From Sphingobacterium multivorum (GTDB taxonomy: Bacteria; Bacteroidota; Bacteroidia; Sphingobacteriales; Sphingobacteriaceae), in contig NZ_UAUU01000011.1 of assembly GCF_900457465.1 (NCBI RefSeq), positions 930,001 to 994,000 of the forward strand: a stretch of 64,000 nt of DNA, in the 5' to 3' direction. Shown here in pieces: positions 63,599-64,000 of this stretch. Positions within the stretch are counted from its first letter, which is position 1; each line of letters starts with the position of its first letter. The translations under genes and the position numbers were made by a program. The notes below the pieces were generated by a model that did no database searches, was not told where the DNA came from, and saw only the letters and a list, made by a program, of their open reading frames with translations.

Positions 63599-64000
63599 AT
63601 GAAATGGTATTTTAAAGTTATAGCAATGGTCGCATTGGCTGCGAGCATCGTCTCCTGTAAAAAAGACGATATGAAATACGCTGACGCAGAGGTGTCTGCT
63701 GTTGAGAACCTCTATACCCCTGCAGATGGAAAAGCTGTCAAATTATTAAGTTCCAGCTCCGCAGCGCTGTATTTTGAATGGGAGTCGGCCTTGGTGGCCG
63801 ACGGTGGGGCAGCTCAATATGAAGTTGTCTTTGACAAGTCCGGCGGCGATTTTAGCAAACCTCTTTACACAGTTACGTCGGATAATAATGGAAACTCAAA
63901 CGGCGCCAATATCAGTCACAAAATATTGAATCAGGTAGCAACGAAAGCGGGGATCAACCCTGGTGAGAGCGGCGATGTAATCTGGTCAGTCTATGCTATC
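63599..64000 (+). CDS. SusE-like outer-membrane lipoprotein (partial)
   Basis: 134 codons are visible before the window ends. A lipoprotein signal (LAASIVSC near residue 20) is followed by KKDDMKYADAEVSAVENLYTP and a beta-rich domain (SSAALYFEWESA, then VVFDKSGGDF). This matches the SusE/SusF type, which binds glycans at the surface next to SusC/SusD. It sits 74 bp after susD. The context suggests a glycan-uptake locus that continues to the right. Confidence 0.8.
   Translation, partial: MKWYFKVIAMVALAASIVSCKKDDMKYADAEVSAVENLYTPADGKAVKLLSSSSAALYFEWESALVADGGAAQYEVVFDKSGGDFSKPLYTVTSDNNGNSNGANISHKILNQVATKAGINPGESGDVIWSVYAI

Noticed and set aside
1..64000. CRISPR arrays, tRNA and rRNA genes
   Set aside because: No regularly spaced repeats and no cloverleaf or rRNA sequence were noticed; the short words at 21390-21690 are irregularly spaced and lack spacers.

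Overview
The window looks like a chromosome segment of a Bacteroidota bacterium, most likely a Sphingobacterium or a close Sphingobacteriaceae relative. The support is three SusC/SusD-type loci (one with a FecI-like sigma factor and a FecR anti-sigma), RteC and mobABC genes of the CTnDOT/Bacteroidales conjugative-element type, DUF6266- and DUF6520-like proteins, and about 40% G+C. The genus is an inference.

Bases 1-17010, all on the minus strand, form a metal-resistance island. It holds the start of a CopB-like ATPase, an HMA-DUF3347 periplasmic protein, a Cys-rich secreted protein, a CopZ-like chaperone, CopA, and an AraC regulator with a metal-binding-like N-terminus. These are followed by a broken rteC, a Zn/Cd-type P-ATPase with a frameshifted tail, a CzcB/CzcA RND pump whose inner-membrane and outer-membrane parts are fused, a DUF6660-like protein, a Fur-family regulator and a mercury uptake set (MerTP, ArsR-type regulator, small zinc ribbon) without merA.

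Bases 17163-22228 are a mobilisation module: coupling protein MobC, relaxase MobB, MobA, a long inverted repeat that could be oriT, a field of short GTAC/GTATGCA repeats, and a ParA-like gene. The ParA gene is cut off by a stack of transposons at 22229-27625: IS66 copy 1, interrupted by IS66 copy 2, cut by a complete IS21 element, which abuts a remnant of a second IS21. The tra operon expected after the ParA gene is absent.

Bases 27879-32490 hold the most interesting system, a retron operon on the minus strand. It encodes a GHKL/HSP90-like ATPase, then a phosphoribosyltransferase-like protein with a C-terminal winged-helix region, then a strongly folded non-coding stretch (candidate msr-msd), then a retron reverse transcriptase with NAxxH, YADD and VTG signatures. 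From memory this matches the type III retron architecture.

Bases 32734-40075 are more conjugative-element debris. They include a second broken rteC, a VOC protein, an ardA gene with a nonsense codon and a duplicated ardA tail. Between the two tails sits an unfamiliar two-gene cassette: a small Cys protein and an 850-residue membrane-anchored protein with several S1-like domains.

Bases 40530-64000 look like core or lineage-specific genome. They contain a TlpA/SusC/SusD locus facing a DUF6520/MauE/AraC set, an acyltransferase followed by a LytS/LytTR pair, a DUF6266 plus lysis-like gene run, and an ECF sigma/FecR/SusC/SusD/SusE locus that leaves the window. Several genes carry one-base frameshifts, many in homopolymers. 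Either the assembly is incompletely polished or decay is widespread; the sequence alone cannot decide.
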